NCBI GenBank assembly: GCA_021734025.1
Contig: JAIPJS010000008.1
Coordinates: 1 to 64,000, forward strand
Length of the DNA stretch: 64,000 bases
DNA from: Candidatus Neomarinimicrobiota bacterium
GTDB taxonomy: Bacteria; Fidelibacterota; JAANXI01
Reading direction: 5' to 3'
Shown: positions 34,071 to 43,800 of the stretch, piece after piece
How the letters are laid out: the number at the start of each line of letters is the position of its first letter
Numbering within the stretch: position 1 is the first letter of the stretch
Program-made: the position numbers and the translations under genes
The notes under the pieces: generated by a model
Seen by the model: only the letters and a program-made list of their open reading frames with translations
Database searches by the model: none
Told to the model about the DNA's origin: nothing

Positions 34071-34851
34071 GGCTGTCGCTCACAATTACGCACGGTGAGC
34101 CGTCTTCAAGACAAATAACCCGTACTGCCTGCCCGTATACTTTTGAGAGAATATCTTCCCGGATGATCTCATCGCTGGGACCGAATGCGTGGAGGGTCTT
34201 ATTCAAATACATCACCCGATCGACCCGGCCGACGAGATGATTGACGTCGTGGGTAATGAATAGGACTGTCAAGTCGAGCTGCTGATGGAGTCTGGTGATG
34301 AGTTCGATGAGCCGGATCTGGGTGCCGGGATCGATAGCGGAGGTTGGCTCGTCCAGCAGCAGAAGCTTGGGATTGCTTACCAGTGCCCGGGCCAGAAACA
34401 CCCGCTGTTGCTGTCCGCCGGACAGGTGGCCGATGGGTTCGTGGATAGCATCCCGCATTTCCACCATTTCCAGGACTTCCCTGACGCGCTTGTCATCTTC
34501 CCTGGTCGGTCTACGAAATAATCCCAGTTTACTGTATATTCCCATCATCACGATATCTTCCACCAGTCCGGGCACGGTGGGATCGAGGCTATCCCGCTGT
34601 GGCAGATATCCAATGGATCCCCGGATCTCTTTCAGCGAAGAGGTAACTTTGGAGCCATCGACGATGATTTCGCCGTTGAACAGGGACTGTAACCCAAGGA
34701 TGCCGAGGAAAAGGGTGGTTTTGCCGGAACCGTTGGGCCCGATGATACCAATGAATTCACCGGGATGCACTTCGGCAGTGATGTTCTTTAGCGCGAGGCG
34801 GTCGCCATACGCAATGGAAACATTCTGGAACCGAATGAGCGGATCACGCAT
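34063..34851 (-). CDS. Metal ABC transporter ATP-binding protein (ZnuC/MntA family)
   Basis: 262 residues. Walker A is GPNGSGKTTLFLGILG, the Q-loop region is GYLPQRDSLDP, the signature is LSGGQQQRVFLARAL, and Walker B is LLLLDEPTSAID followed by the switch histidine in LFITHDVNHL. The YLPQRDSLDPTVPG segment is typical of the zinc/manganese class. It hydrolyses ATP to drive uptake by the adjacent permease. The three genes overlap (1 bp with the binding-protein stop, 8 bp with the permease start), indicating a translationally coupled operon on the minus strand. Confidence 0.95.
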   Translation of the reverse strand: MRDPLIRFQNVSIAYGDRLALKNITAEVHPGEFIGIIGPNGSGKTTLFLGILGLQSLFNGEIIVDGSKVTSSLKEIRGSIGYLPQRDSLDPTVPGLVEDIVMMGIYSKLGLFRRPTREDDKRVREVLEMVEMRDAIHEPIGHLSGGQQQRVFLARALVSNPKLLLLDEPTSAIDPGTQIRLIELITRLHQQLDLTVLFITHDVNHLVGRVDRVMYLNKTLHAFGPSDEIIREDILSKVYGQAVRVICLEDGSPCVIVSDSHV

Positions 34852-35723
34852 TATTCGGATAACTCGCCGTGGGAAAGTTGATCGGCGTTGTACCAGATCA
34901 GATCAATATAGGTGTCGACATACGGTGTACCGTTAATTAGCGGACTCATCTCAACTATGTCCACGCCGGATTCGGCGCTCAGTGTTTTGGGAAGCCGATC
35001 GCTGAATTGCGGCAACCGGATGATGGCAAAGATTTCTCCGGTATCCAGTTGATCGGATAGTTTCGTCATGGCTCTGGCGGACGGTTCTGTCCCCGGATGA
35101 TCCACAATATGGGCGGCAGGTGTGATATCGAAGGCACTGAAGAAATAATCGAGTCCGGGAGTCTGGACTATCACCTGCTCCCCTGCCAATGGTGCCAGTT
35201 TGTAACCGACATCCTGGTAGAGTATATCCAGCTCCCCTATAAATTGTTCGGCACGTGCCCGGAACTGTTGAGCGGAATCCGGCAAAACTTTCTGAAGTTC
35301 TGGCAGAATGACCTGAACGATGGATTTTGTGATCCGCGGATCCATCCAGATGTGCGGGTTATCACCGTGGATGAGCAGGGAGTCGCCGGCCAAGCTGTCC
35401 GCAACCGTGATAAGCGGAGTCGATTTTCGCTTGAGTCCGGATTTCACCTGGTCCGCCCACCCCTCTAGTCCCATGCCGTTAAAGACGATGAGGTCGGCAT
35501 CCTGGATCAATTTTGCTTTGCTGCCGGAGAGATCGAGTGTGTGTGGATTTTCCATGCCGGAAACCAGGCTTTTCACCTGGCAGGCCTCACCGACGATGTT
35601 TTGGACAAGGTCCTGATAGACGGAGATGCTGGTAACGATTACCGGAGATTCATCCGGTTCCTTCTTTTGGCATCCCAGGAGAAGCAAGCCCATCAGGGCG
35701 AATATGAGCAGGAATTTTTTCAT
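34851..35723 (-). CDS. Metal-binding lipoprotein of the ABC importer (cluster A-I family)
   Basis: 290 residues. A lipobox (LLLLGCQ) puts the lipid anchor at Cys18. The fold markers of ZnuA/TroA are seen: VTSISVYQDLVQNIVG, the first metal His in GMENPHTLD, the second in DNPHIWMDP, and the conserved GTEPSA helix region. The usual third His (SHDAFGYF in zinc proteins) is replaced here by TPGLDYF, and the His-rich loop is nearly absent. The last ligand may be Asp in TPYVDTYID. Zn2+ is therefore not assured, and Mn2+, Fe2+ or a different coordination is possible. It is the first gene of the importer operon, divergent from the cold-shock gene. Confidence 0.88.
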   Translation of the reverse strand: MKKFLLIFALMGLLLLGCQKKEPDESPVIVTSISVYQDLVQNIVGEACQVKSLVSGMENPHTLDLSGSKAKLIQDADLIVFNGMGLEGWADQVKSGLKRKSTPLITVADSLAGDSLLIHGDNPHIWMDPRITKSIVQVILPELQKVLPDSAQQFRARAEQFIGELDILYQDVGYKLAPLAGEQVIVQTPGLDYFFSAFDITPAAHIVDHPGTEPSARAMTKLSDQLDTGEIFAIIRLPQFSDRLPKTLSAESGVDIVEMSPLINGTPYVDTYIDLIWYNADQLSHGELSE

Positions 35724-35859
35724 TGGAAAAAGGTACTGAGTTTTTTCGCAGAGCGCAAAGTATTTGAACGTTTCACGTTTACGAGGACTTGTAACTTTTC
35801 TCTGCCGCAGTTAGATTCATCCTCGTTGTTGGAAATAATTTTGATGAGGAGGAAAGCCA

Positions 35860-36066
35860 GTGGAAACCGGTACCGTGAAGTGGTTTAACGAATCCAAAGG
35901 ATTCGGATTCATCCAGCGCGAGGGCAAAGAGGATGTATTCGTGCATTTTTCCGCTATCCATTCCGAAGGGTATAAAACCCTGAACGAAGGGCAGCAGGTG
36001 GAGTTTGAGGTGGTGAAAAGCCAAAAAGGCGTGCAGGCCTCCAACGTACAGATTATCGAAGAATAG
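35860..36066 (+). CDS. Cold-shock domain protein
   Basis: 68 residues, a complete single OB-fold. RNP1 is KGFGFIQ and RNP2 is DVFVHFSAI, both intact, in the frame [16 protein letters not shown]. It is an RNA/ssDNA chaperone that melts secondary structure at low temperature or in rapid growth. The start is preceded by gatgaggaggaaagcc. The divergent space back to the metal importer is 136 bp and could hold a structured 5' leader as in other csp genes, but I see no defined thermosensor. The methyltransferase gene starts 35 bp downstream. Confidence 0.95.
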   Translation: METGTVKWFNESKGFGFIQREGKEDVFVHFSAIHSEGYKTLNEGQQVEFEVVKSQKGVQASNVQIIEE

Positions 36067-36101
36067 TTCATTTCTCTGCGGCAATTTACCAAAGACGATT
36101 T

Positions 36102-36797
36102 ATGACCTCACTGAAGGAACAACTCCGACAGGAATTCAATGACTGGGCCGATGCCGGTCGAGGCGACGGCATGCGTGATGGTCACTGGGATATGACGATC
36201 CAGACCATCGATAAAATGAAACTCACCGGACACGAGACCGTGCTGGATTTGGGCTGCGGCAACGGCTGGACGGTCCGGGAGCTGGCGAAGCGGCTACCGG
36301 GCGGCAAAGCAATCGGAATCGATATCTCCGATAAAATGATCGCCGAAGCCCGGGAGAAATCCATCGAGTTCGACAATACTGAATTTTATGTCTCCAGCGC
36401 AGATGCCCTTCCGCTGGTAGATGAGTCGTTTCAGCACGTTCTCAGCGTCGAATCGTTTTATTATTATCCCGATTTGGAACCGGTGTTGGCGGAACTTTTG
36501 CGGGTACTCCGTCCCGATGGCAGGTTCTGGTGTGTAGTCGATCTCTATAAGGAAAATCCATACAGCATGACCTGGCCGGAGAAGTTGAACGTTCCCGTCC
36601 ATGCGCTGGGCGAATCCGATTACCGCAATATCTTTGAGGGATACGGTTTTCGCATTGCGGCACAGGAAAAGGTTGTGGACCGGCGTCCGGTGGACGAAGA
36701 TCGCTTCAAGCCGGGTTGGGGGACGCCCACCTTTGAGGATTATAAGGAATACAAAGCGTTAGGAAGCCTATTGACCGTGGCAAAAAAGCCTGAGTGA
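36102..36797 (+). CDS. SAM-dependent class I methyltransferase
   Basis: 231 residues. Motif I is VLDLGCGNGWTVREL, the acidic end of strand 2 is AIGIDISDKMIAEAREKS, and the post-II loop is FYVSSADALPLVDESFQHVLSVESFYYYP, as in UbiE/Methyltransf_11 proteins. The C-terminal part (GRFWCVVDLYKENPYSMTWPEKL) is typical of small-molecule methyltransferases of unknown substrate. It starts 35 bp after the cold-shock gene and may share its transcript. No signal peptide or membrane segment is present. Confidence 0.88.
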   Translation: MTSLKEQLRQEFNDWADAGRGDGMRDGHWDMTIQTIDKMKLTGHETVLDLGCGNGWTVRELAKRLPGGKAIGIDISDKMIAEAREKSIEFDNTEFYVSSADALPLVDESFQHVLSVESFYYYPDLEPVLAELLRVLRPDGRFWCVVDLYKENPYSMTWPEKLNVPVHALGESDYRNIFEGYGFRIAAQEKVVDRRPVDEDRFKPGWGTPTFEDYKEYKALGSLLTVAKKPE

Positions 36798-36946
36798 TCG
36801 TAGGCTGGATTACAATAGTGTCTCTATAGAATTGCGTATTATTTCTTCAGCAATTATATTGGTTTTTCATTTCCAGGCTCCATATTGGTGCAAGACGATT
36901 GCTTCAAAGCGAGCGTTCAAATAAGCCAAACACAAGGAGATAAACC

Positions 36947-37390
36947 ATGAGAAAATATATACCTGCATTCGTGATCGCCATCGCAGTGGGGCTGATCAGT
37001 CTCGGCACGGTGGCACAGGGCGGCGAAAAGACATCCGAGGTTTCCATCGAGGGAATGATATGTGAGGCATGTGTCAATAAGGTGGAAAGCGCCGTAAAAA
37101 AGGTCGATGGCGTAAAAGCCGTCAACGTCGACCTGAAGACGAACTCCGCCCAGGTAACTTTTGCTTCCACCGCCAATATGGCCTCCGTGGAACAGGCCGT
37201 AGCTGACGCGGGATACACTGTGAAAACCGCTGAAGCGCAGAAGACGATGAAATCTTCCGAAGGTGCAACCTGCGGCGCGAGTAAAGCCAGCGCCAAGGAA
37301 GCAAGCACGAAAAGTGCCGATGCAAACGCTGGCGCCACATGCAGCGACAAATCCAAGGCATCCGCCAAGGAGACCGGTAAGGAGATTTAG
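36947..37390 (+). CDS. Exported heavy-metal-associated (HMA) domain protein
   Basis: 147 residues. Residues about 1-25 are a signal peptide (FVIAIAVGLISLGTVAQG). Residues about 30-97 are an HMA fold with Cys39 and Cys42 in GMICEACVNKVESAVKKVDGV, the metal-binding loop of copper chaperones and of mercury MerP-like proteins. A C-terminal tail of about 50 residues is rich in Ala, Ser, Lys and Thr with two more cysteines (EGATCGAS and GATCSDK). It is probably a periplasmic carrier of Cu+ or another soft metal. It is a single-gene unit ended by a textbook terminator at 37419-37445. Confidence 0.9.
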   Translation: MRKYIPAFVIAIAVGLISLGTVAQGGEKTSEVSIEGMICEACVNKVESAVKKVDGVKAVNVDLKTNSAQVTFASTANMASVEQAVADAGYTVKTAEAQKTMKSSEGATCGASKASAKEASTKSADANAGATCSDKSKASAKETGKEI

Positions 37391-37418
37391 CCTTACAGAG
37401 AAGAACATTTCCAATGAA

Positions 37419-37445
37419 AGGGCGCTCGCAAGAGCGCCCTTTTTT
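37419..37445 (+). terminator. Intrinsic terminator of the HMA gene
   Basis: AGGGCGCTC (37419-37427), loop GCAA, then GAGCGCCCT (37432-37440) and TTTTT. It is 28 bp after the stop codon. Confidence 0.95.
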
Positions 37446-37503
37446 ATATCCTGCCTGCTCGTTATTTTGACATCTCAACAGAAAATAAATCACAGGAAAC
37501 GGT

Positions 37504-38637
37504 ATGAATCCAGAAGAGGCAAGACAGTTTTTCCCGGCAGTGGATGAACGACTCTATCTGAACCATGCGGCCAGCTCTCCGTTTTCCACCAGAGTACGAG
37601 ATGCTATTGCCATATATCATGAGAACCGCACTGAAGGCACCCTTGACGACTACAAGCAGGATTTAAAGGAAGTAAAAGATCTGCGGAAAAACCTGGGGCA
37701 GTTAATTCAGGGTCAGCCGGATCGCATTGCCCTCACTGGGAATACCTCCCACGGATTAAATATCGTCGCCCAGGGATTTCCCTGGAAACCGAAGGATGAA
37801 ATCCTGTATAGTAGCATGGAATTTCCGGCCAATGTGTATCCCTTTTTGAATCTGAAAAAGCGGGGCGTCGTAGTCCGGGAAATCCCGGCGAACGAAGGCC
37901 GGCTCAAAGTCGAAGATATCGAGGAATACGTGACTGACCAGACACGGATGCTGACTTTGTCATACGTTCAGTATTTGAATGGTTACCGGGCAGATTTGCG
38001 GTACATCGGGACGTTCTGCCGGGAAAACAATATCGCCTTTGTTGTGGACGGCATCCAGGGACTCGGCGCCATGCCGCTGAACGTGAGCAATCTGCCGGTG
38101 GATGCGGTGGCCACCGGCGGGCACAAGTGGCTCATGTCCCCAAAGGGTACCGGCTTTATATATCTGACGAAAGAATTCCAGGAACGACTTGATATGACGT
38201 ATCTCGGGTGGCTCAGTGTTCGGGAACCGTTCGAATTTCACAACTACGATCAGCCGGTCAAGGGCGAGGCGGCCCGTTACGAACTGGGAACACCCAACCA
38301 GACCGGTATCTATGGGATGAACGCCGCCGTACAATTACTGCTGGAAGTGGGCATCAACAACATCAGTCTGCATATCTTGGATATTACAGAATATTTGCGC
38401 TCGGGATTGCGGGATGCCGGATGCGAGATTTTGACACCGTTCGAAGACGGCGAGCGCGCCGGAATCGTGTTGTTTTCGTGCGGTAATCCAGACGAGAATC
38501 AGCGAATTTTTAACGCACTCTTGGAGAAGAAAGTAACCATTTCATTCCGGGATGGAACCCTCCGCGTGGCGCCGCATTTTTACAATACCCGCGCGGATAT
38601 GGATCGTTTCCTGGAATTGTTGGAGGAGGTACGATAA
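37504..38637 (+). CDS. Class V aminotransferase (cysteine-desulfurase-like)
   Basis: 377 residues. PLP fold type I: NHAASSPFSTRVRDAI near the N-terminus, ALTGNTSHGLNIVAQGF for phosphate binding, VDGIQGLGAMPLNV with the PLP aspartate, and Lys208 in ATGGHKWLMSPKGTGF as Schiff-base lysine. The ARYELGTPNQTGIYG segment is also conserved. There is no catalytic Cys loop like that in IscS (the region LFSCGNPDE is different), so it is more like the isopenicillin epimerase/selenocysteine lyase-like branch. The reaction is not determined. Its stop overlaps the NYN gene start by one base, indicating coupling. Confidence 0.88.
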   Translation: MNPEEARQFFPAVDERLYLNHAASSPFSTRVRDAIAIYHENRTEGTLDDYKQDLKEVKDLRKNLGQLIQGQPDRIALTGNTSHGLNIVAQGFPWKPKDEILYSSMEFPANVYPFLNLKKRGVVVREIPANEGRLKVEDIEEYVTDQTRMLTLSYVQYLNGYRADLRYIGTFCRENNIAFVVDGIQGLGAMPLNVSNLPVDAVATGGHKWLMSPKGTGFIYLTKEFQERLDMTYLGWLSVREPFEFHNYDQPVKGEAARYELGTPNQTGIYGMNAAVQLLLEVGINNISLHILDITEYLRSGLRDAGCEILTPFEDGERAGIVLFSCGNPDENQRIFNALLEKKVTISFRDGTLRVAPHFYNTRADMDRFLELLEEVR

Positions 38638-39131
38638 TGGGACAGCACTATATTTTAGACGGCTATAACGTCATTCATGCCATTTCAAAACTGATGCAGG
38701 CACTGGACGTCAGCGCCAAAGAAGCACGCCGGCAGCTGCGGGAACACGTCCACTCTTATTGCAACACCGGTGAGATTACCGCAACTATCGTGTACGATTC
38801 CCGGACTATGCCGAACATGTTCGACGATTATCAGGATGCGGATCAGCCGCATGTTGTTTACGTGAGTAACAGCAGCGATGCCGATGACTTTATTATCCGG
38901 GAGGCGGAGAAACAAGCCAACCAGAATACTACCATTGTTACCAGAGATAACAAGGTCGGCCAGATGGCCTCCGGCGCCGGCTGCTCGGTGATGACGCCGA
39001 GGGAGTTCTTTGACTTCACGGAGAAGCGACTCGGCGGGCGCAGCGGCTCACGGCCCCGCAAGTATTCCGATCACAAAATGTCCCAGGACGAAATTGAACA
39101 GTGGAAGGACCTGTTTAAGGCGGAGGAATGA
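38637..39131 (+). CDS. NYN-domain (YacP-like) RNase
   Basis: 164 residues. The PIN/NYN-like fold is indicated by YILDGYNVIHAISKL at the N-terminus, TATIVYDSRTMPN in the middle and SSDADDFIIREAEKQANQNTTIVTRDNKVGQMASG, with acidic residues (Asp9, the Asp pair in SDADD and Asp in TRDN) placed as in the family's metal site. The relative YacP (Rae1) of Bacillus is a ribosome-associated endoribonuclease. The basic tail is KRLGGRSGSRPRKYSDHK. It is translationally coupled to the aminotransferase gene, a pairing for which I know no function. Confidence 0.85.
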   Translation: MGQHYILDGYNVIHAISKLMQALDVSAKEARRQLREHVHSYCNTGEITATIVYDSRTMPNMFDDYQDADQPHVVYVSNSSDADDFIIREAEKQANQNTTIVTRDNKVGQMASGAGCSVMTPREFFDFTEKRLGGRSGSRPRKYSDHKMSQDEIEQWKDLFKAEE

Positions 39132-39285
39132 TTGGGATGTACCTCTTATGATTGTTTAATATGCTGAGGTGATTCGAATTTTCCGCCTTAGAATGAGATT
39201 CAAAGGCTGTATTACCTTCCCGTCACAAAGGTGCCGCACACCACCTGTCGGCGACCCGTTATGGGATCACCGACAGAAGACCTCG

Positions 39286-39330
39286 CAGTCATTCCGAGCG
39301 GAACGCCGCTCAGGATGACTGGTTTTTTTA
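39286..39330 (+). terminator. Terminator-like hairpin within a 'GGATGAC' repeat
   Basis: CAGTCAT plus CGAGCGG pair with CCGCTC plus AGGATGACTG (39286-39321, one internal mismatch), followed by gttttttt. The gene-free interval 39132-39515 also holds a GTCGGCGACCC/GGGATCACCGAC hairpin (39247-39276) and the hairpin at 39345-39367. It has no gene. Confidence 0.7.
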
Positions 39331-39344
39331 CCCTCACCAATCCC

Positions 39345-39367
39345 GCCTCGCAATGAGATTGCGAGGC
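39345..39367. repeat. GCCTCGCAAT hairpin (copy; other at 55100-55120)
   Basis: GCCTCGCAAT, loop GAG, ATTGCGAGGC: a perfect 10-bp stem. The same arms and loop occur at 55100-55120, and a diverged version (gccttagaat, gag, attcaaaggc) lies at about 39186-39208. It is a small dispersed palindrome. Confidence 0.75.
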
Positions 39368-39515
39368 TATAACAACAGGTGCTCCCGCCGCCGATCGCTG
39401 ACAGCGTCGGTGGCGGTCATTAAATTACACACGACCACTGTCGGCGACGCTGAAAGCGGTCACCGCCAGGACGGGATCGCCCGGGCTGACGAGTTTTTTC
39501 ACTTCTATCGGAAGC

Positions 39516-40283
39516 CTACCCCACCTGCTCATAAATTAATTGCAAGCCGTATAGGGTCAAATCCGGGTTGTACTCCCGGGCATCTTCGATGTGCGGCAGC
39601 AGAAGTTTCCCGATACCGCCGGTGACGATAACATCCATATCATCGGTTCCCAGTGAATTCCGAATACGCCTGATCATACCGTTGATGGAGTCCACAGCAC
39701 CGTAGAGGATGCCGGACTGCATGCTCTCCTCGGTATTGGTGCCGATGACCTTCTCAGGGAAGTGTAGGTCTACTTTGAACAACCGGGCCGCCTTGGAAAA
39801 CAGATCCCGGGCGGAAATCTCAAATCCCGGCATAATGATGCCGCCCATGTAGTCGCCATTTCCGTTGAGCACATCGAACGTGGTTGCGGTACCGAAATCC
39901 AGAATCACCTGGGGCAGATCATACAATGCTTTCCCGGCGATGGCGTTGCAAATCCGATCCGCGCCGACCTGCTTCGGATCCTCGTAGAGGATATTCAGAT
40001 CGAGAGGAAGCGAGGCGTCCACAATAACAGGATCTATGGCAAGATATTTCTCCCCCATGGTGGCGAAAACATCTGTCACGTTGGGGACCACCGACCCGAT
40101 GATCACCGAATCCAGTGCGTCCGGACGAATGCCTTCCTCTTCACAGAGTAGTTTGACGGTGATCCACGATTCGTCCACCGTCCGCGTCATAGCGCTGGTC
40201 AGCCGCCAGTGGGTCAGCAGCTCTCCATCGCTGAAAATGCCGAACACCGAATTGGTATTGCCGATATCAATGGCCAGTAACAT
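39516..40283 (-). CDS. coaX: Type III pantothenate kinase
   Basis: 255 residues, the length of CoaX. Motifs are LLAIDIGNTNSVFGIF (phosphate loop), DPKQVGADRICNAIAG with GADR that binds pantothenate, VILDFGTATTFDVL and GGIIMPGFEIS, and the adenosine segment VIVTGGIGKLL. The enzyme phosphorylates pantothenate with ATP, needs a monovalent cation, and is not inhibited by CoA, unlike type I CoaA. The panB, panC and panD genes lie 14-17 kb away. It is a single minus-strand gene with the repeat-filled spacer 39132-39515 at its 3' side. No biotin ligase gene is fused or adjacent, though that is common elsewhere. Confidence 0.95.
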   Translation of the reverse strand: MLLAIDIGNTNSVFGIFSDGELLTHWRLTSAMTRTVDESWITVKLLCEEEGIRPDALDSVIIGSVVPNVTDVFATMGEKYLAIDPVIVDASLPLDLNILYEDPKQVGADRICNAIAGKALYDLPQVILDFGTATTFDVLNGNGDYMGGIIMPGFEISARDLFSKAARLFKVDLHFPEKVIGTNTEESMQSGILYGAVDSINGMIRRIRNSLGTDDMDVIVTGGIGKLLLPHIEDAREYNPDLTLYGLQLIYEQVG

Positions 40284-40443
40284 AATAATCTCCCGGGAAT
40301 ATCAGTGAATTTGCCGGAATGTACGGACATTCCCAAAAAAACTAAACAGTTTGTGTCCCACCGTTGCAATTGCCCGGATTTCTCCGCAAGTTTATTAACG
40401 AATTAAATCCAATCACTAACAACCAGCTATCCCAGAGAAGGCG

Positions 40444-40659
40444 ATGAGCAACGATCAGAGTTCACAGGACATTCTCCGAACTGTCTGGAGCGTATTTAAA
40501 GAAATACTCAAATATCTGCTCCTGTACCTTGTCTTTTATGCCATTTTGAAGGCACTTATTATGGAGGTACTGGCGTATGACAATGAGGGCGTGGTTGCTC
40601 TTACAGCGCTGATTCCGACCCTTCTCATTTATTACCTGATTAAACGGCGATCATCGTAA
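40444..40659 (+). CDS. Small membrane protein, unrecognised
   Basis: 71 residues. Two hydrophobic helices (about 22-44 EILKYLLLYLVFYAILKALIM, and 48-64 VVALTALIPTLLIYYLI) are joined by a short charged turn and end in KRRSS, so the N- and C-termini are both likely cytoplasmic. The start has an agagaaggcg ribosome site. I do not recognise a family. It stands alone between coaX and the lamin-tail gene, with 227 bp of non-coding sequence after it in which I see no terminator. Confidence 0.65.
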   Translation: MSNDQSSQDILRTVWSVFKEILKYLLLYLVFYAILKALIMEVLAYDNEGVVALTALIPTLLIYYLIKRRSS

Positions 40660-40886
40660 ATTTGGTATCCAGTATTTCCAGCACCTGAATTTTTCTTGCT
40701 TCTGTAAATCTTCGGTGATATTGTTTACACGGTACAGCAATTGTTGTTTTCTTCGTAACGGTTTGAGTTCAACGGCGTTACCTATTCTGTAAGATTCGTA
40801 TTACGCTGCACAATCGTTGGCGTCTATCGTATATCCGGTCTAACCGGTTGCTATAAGTTTCGCTATATAACGACGGGAGTTTCCCG

Positions 40887-43800
40887 GTGAAGAGATTGCT
40901 CATCTCTGCGTTCATAATAGGGTGTAGCGCCGTGGCGTTCGGACAAATCACCATCAGCGAGGTGATGTTTGATCCGACCGGCGATGAGTCCACCGATGAG
41001 TTCGTGGAACTCTACAATACGGCGGACTCGGCCGTCTCAGTGTACGCATGGCAGCTATTCGTGGATGGTTCGCCGGAGATGTTGAATGCTCCACCTTGGA
41101 TTGCGCCACTCTCCACCCCCTCTTATCTAGTTATCAATCCGCACTCTTTTGCAATTATCCTGGACCTCGATTACTGGGACGGCGATCAAACCTACGATTC
41201 AATAATTCCGGATTCTGTCAAAGTGATGACCATCGACGACACCCGATTCGGTGTGTACGGGCTTTCCAATTCTACGGGCAGAGAGCTGGTACTAAAGGAT
41301 TCCATGGATGCAATCGTTTCGGAATATACCTATACACCCGAAAATGACGAGGGATATTCAGATGAGAAAATCGTGCTCGGCGGCGCTAATTCTCCATCAA
41401 ACTGGGAAGACAGCCGCCAACTCAACGGAACGCCGGGATTTACGAATTCAGTCAGTCCCAGGGATTACGACCTGGCGCTGACAGCTCCCGTCATATGGAG
41501 TCCGATGCCGGCGCGGCCAGATACATCTCTGGATATTTCCATCAGAGTGAAAAACGCCGGGGCGAAGTCCGCAGACGCAGCCAGGATTATTTTAAGTGGC
41601 GAGGATAAGCTCGGAGTATCTCAAATTCCGAATCTCGCTTCAGGGGATTCCACCCTGACCAAATTTACCATTTCCCTGCCCAGCGGTATCCATGCGTTGA
41701 TAGCGGAACTGGACTATCCCGGCGATCAGGATACATCGAATAATACAATCACGTTTACCCTCCCGGTCAGATTCCCGGAAAATAGCGTCGTAATCAACGA
41801 AATCATGTACGATCCAATCAGCGGGAATCCCGAATGGCTTGAGTTACTCAATACATCCCCGGAAACTATTTCGCTGCTCGAATGGACATTCACAGATGAA
41901 TCAAATATCCGGGCGACGATAGCGGACGATGCAACGATGTCACCTGAACAGCCTCTTGTTCTTGCCGAATCCGCCGATCTTGGGAATTACGACTATTCGC
42001 AAAACTCTGTGTATATCCCTGAAGATTTTCCGAACCTGAATAACGGCAGCGACGGCTTGGTCATCAGAGATGCTTCCGGTGCCGTCATCGATACGGTGTA
42101 CTACTCCGGAAACTGGGGCGGTGGGGATGGAGTGAGTCTGGAACGGCGGAATCCCTATCTGTCCGGACTGAATCCGGGCAATTGGGCGAGCGCGAGTTCC
42201 GGGGTTGAAGCTACCCCGACGACTCCCAACTCCGTCATGGCGGATTCGGTGCAGGTCGAGTTGAAAAACCTGACGATGAAACCCGGCCTGGCTGAACCGG
42301 GGGAAAGCTTGACAATAACCGGAACACTCTGCAATACCGGACTTCGATCACTCACCGTCAACTCCGTCGGGGTCTCCGATTACACCGATTCCGCATTCGG
42401 CGATATCGATAAACTTGGCAGTATCGCGACCCACGCCCCGCTTGACGTCGGAGATTCCACGGAGTTCCGCTTCGATCTGAGATTCTCCACCCCCGGCTTG
42501 CGGCGTGTAGTATTGAGTTGTGAATTGTCCGGCGGGGACGAAGTCACCCTGACGGACACCACAATTCAAGTAAAGTATCCGGAGCCAGTGCTACGTATCA
42601 ATGAAATTATGTATACCCCGGATGATGGCGAACCGGAGTGGATTGAAATGGTGAACGTCGGCGATAAGCCCGTGAATTTGGCGGGGTGGCAGGTGCGGGA
42701 TGCCGCAGGCAATACCGCCGGATATTCCCTGTATGACAGACGCGTGAGTCCGGGCCATTACATCGTGATTGCCGGTGACAGCACGCTGACTGAATATTAT
42801 CTGGATTTGCCGGATTCCCTCATCTGTCCGGTTTCTGATTTTCCCACACTGAATAACTCCGGCGATTCCATGGTGATCATCCCGCCTGCCGGAAAACCAC
42901 ACGACGCCCTGGAATATCAATCCTCCTGGGGCGGAAATGCCGGAGAATCTCTGGAGCGGCGGAATATTTACGCTCCGGCAACTGACGCCTCGAACTGGAG
43001 AACCAGCCAATCGGAGGATGGCGCCACACCGGGATTACCGAACAGTATCGCCGTACCGGATCTGGACGCCGGAATTGCCGGGATGACCCTCTCCTCTGCG
43101 GAAACTGTTGCAGTGACCGTTCGTAACTATGGACTCCGGAATTTGCCGGATCACACCCTTTCATTATACCGTGATGCAGACGAGGATTCGATAGCGGATT
43201 CCAACGAGCTTATCAAAGAGGTCGCTGGAGCCAATCTCTCAACCGGAGATTCCGTCACCCACCGGGTGGTTCTCCCGGACGAACTCCACGGCTACCACCG
43301 GTTTTTAGCGGAGATCCGGCTGTCCGGTGATGAGAATCCCGGGAACAACACCGCCTTCACCGCCGGGATATTCGGTTATCCGCCGGAAACGGTGAAAATC
43401 AACGAGATCATGTACCGGCCGGAACCGGGCGAGCCGGAATGGGTGGAAGTGTATGTTGCCAGAGATTCCGTGGACTTACGCGGTTTTCGTGTTTGTGATG
43501 CCGGGAGTGAATCCCGGATTCCGATTCACGGAAAGCAGCTCTATCATAGCGGGGAGTACGTTGTGTTTGCGAGTGACTCTTCGGTGCTGCAATCGTATCC
43601 TCGCAGTGATTTCTCAATCGAAATTCCAGATGAATTCCCGACACTCAACAACGGAATAGATTCTGTCACCATCAGGGACGGCGTCCATAAGATTCAGGAA
43701 AAAGTGGAATATACCTCAGATTGGGGCGGCAACGGCGTTTCGCTGGAACGAGTTAACCTGTTTACGGAGGTGCAGCACAGCGATAATTGGGGCGATTCCA

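Noticed and set aside
36881-36900. TGGTGCAAGACGATTGC before the HMA gene as sigma-54 promoter
   Set aside because: The GG to GC distance is 12 bp, too long.
40730-40745. CGGTACAGCAATTGTT as a third sigma-54 promoter before the lamin-tail gene
   Set aside because: Three mismatches, including the invariant positions, and no GATAT dyad at -110.
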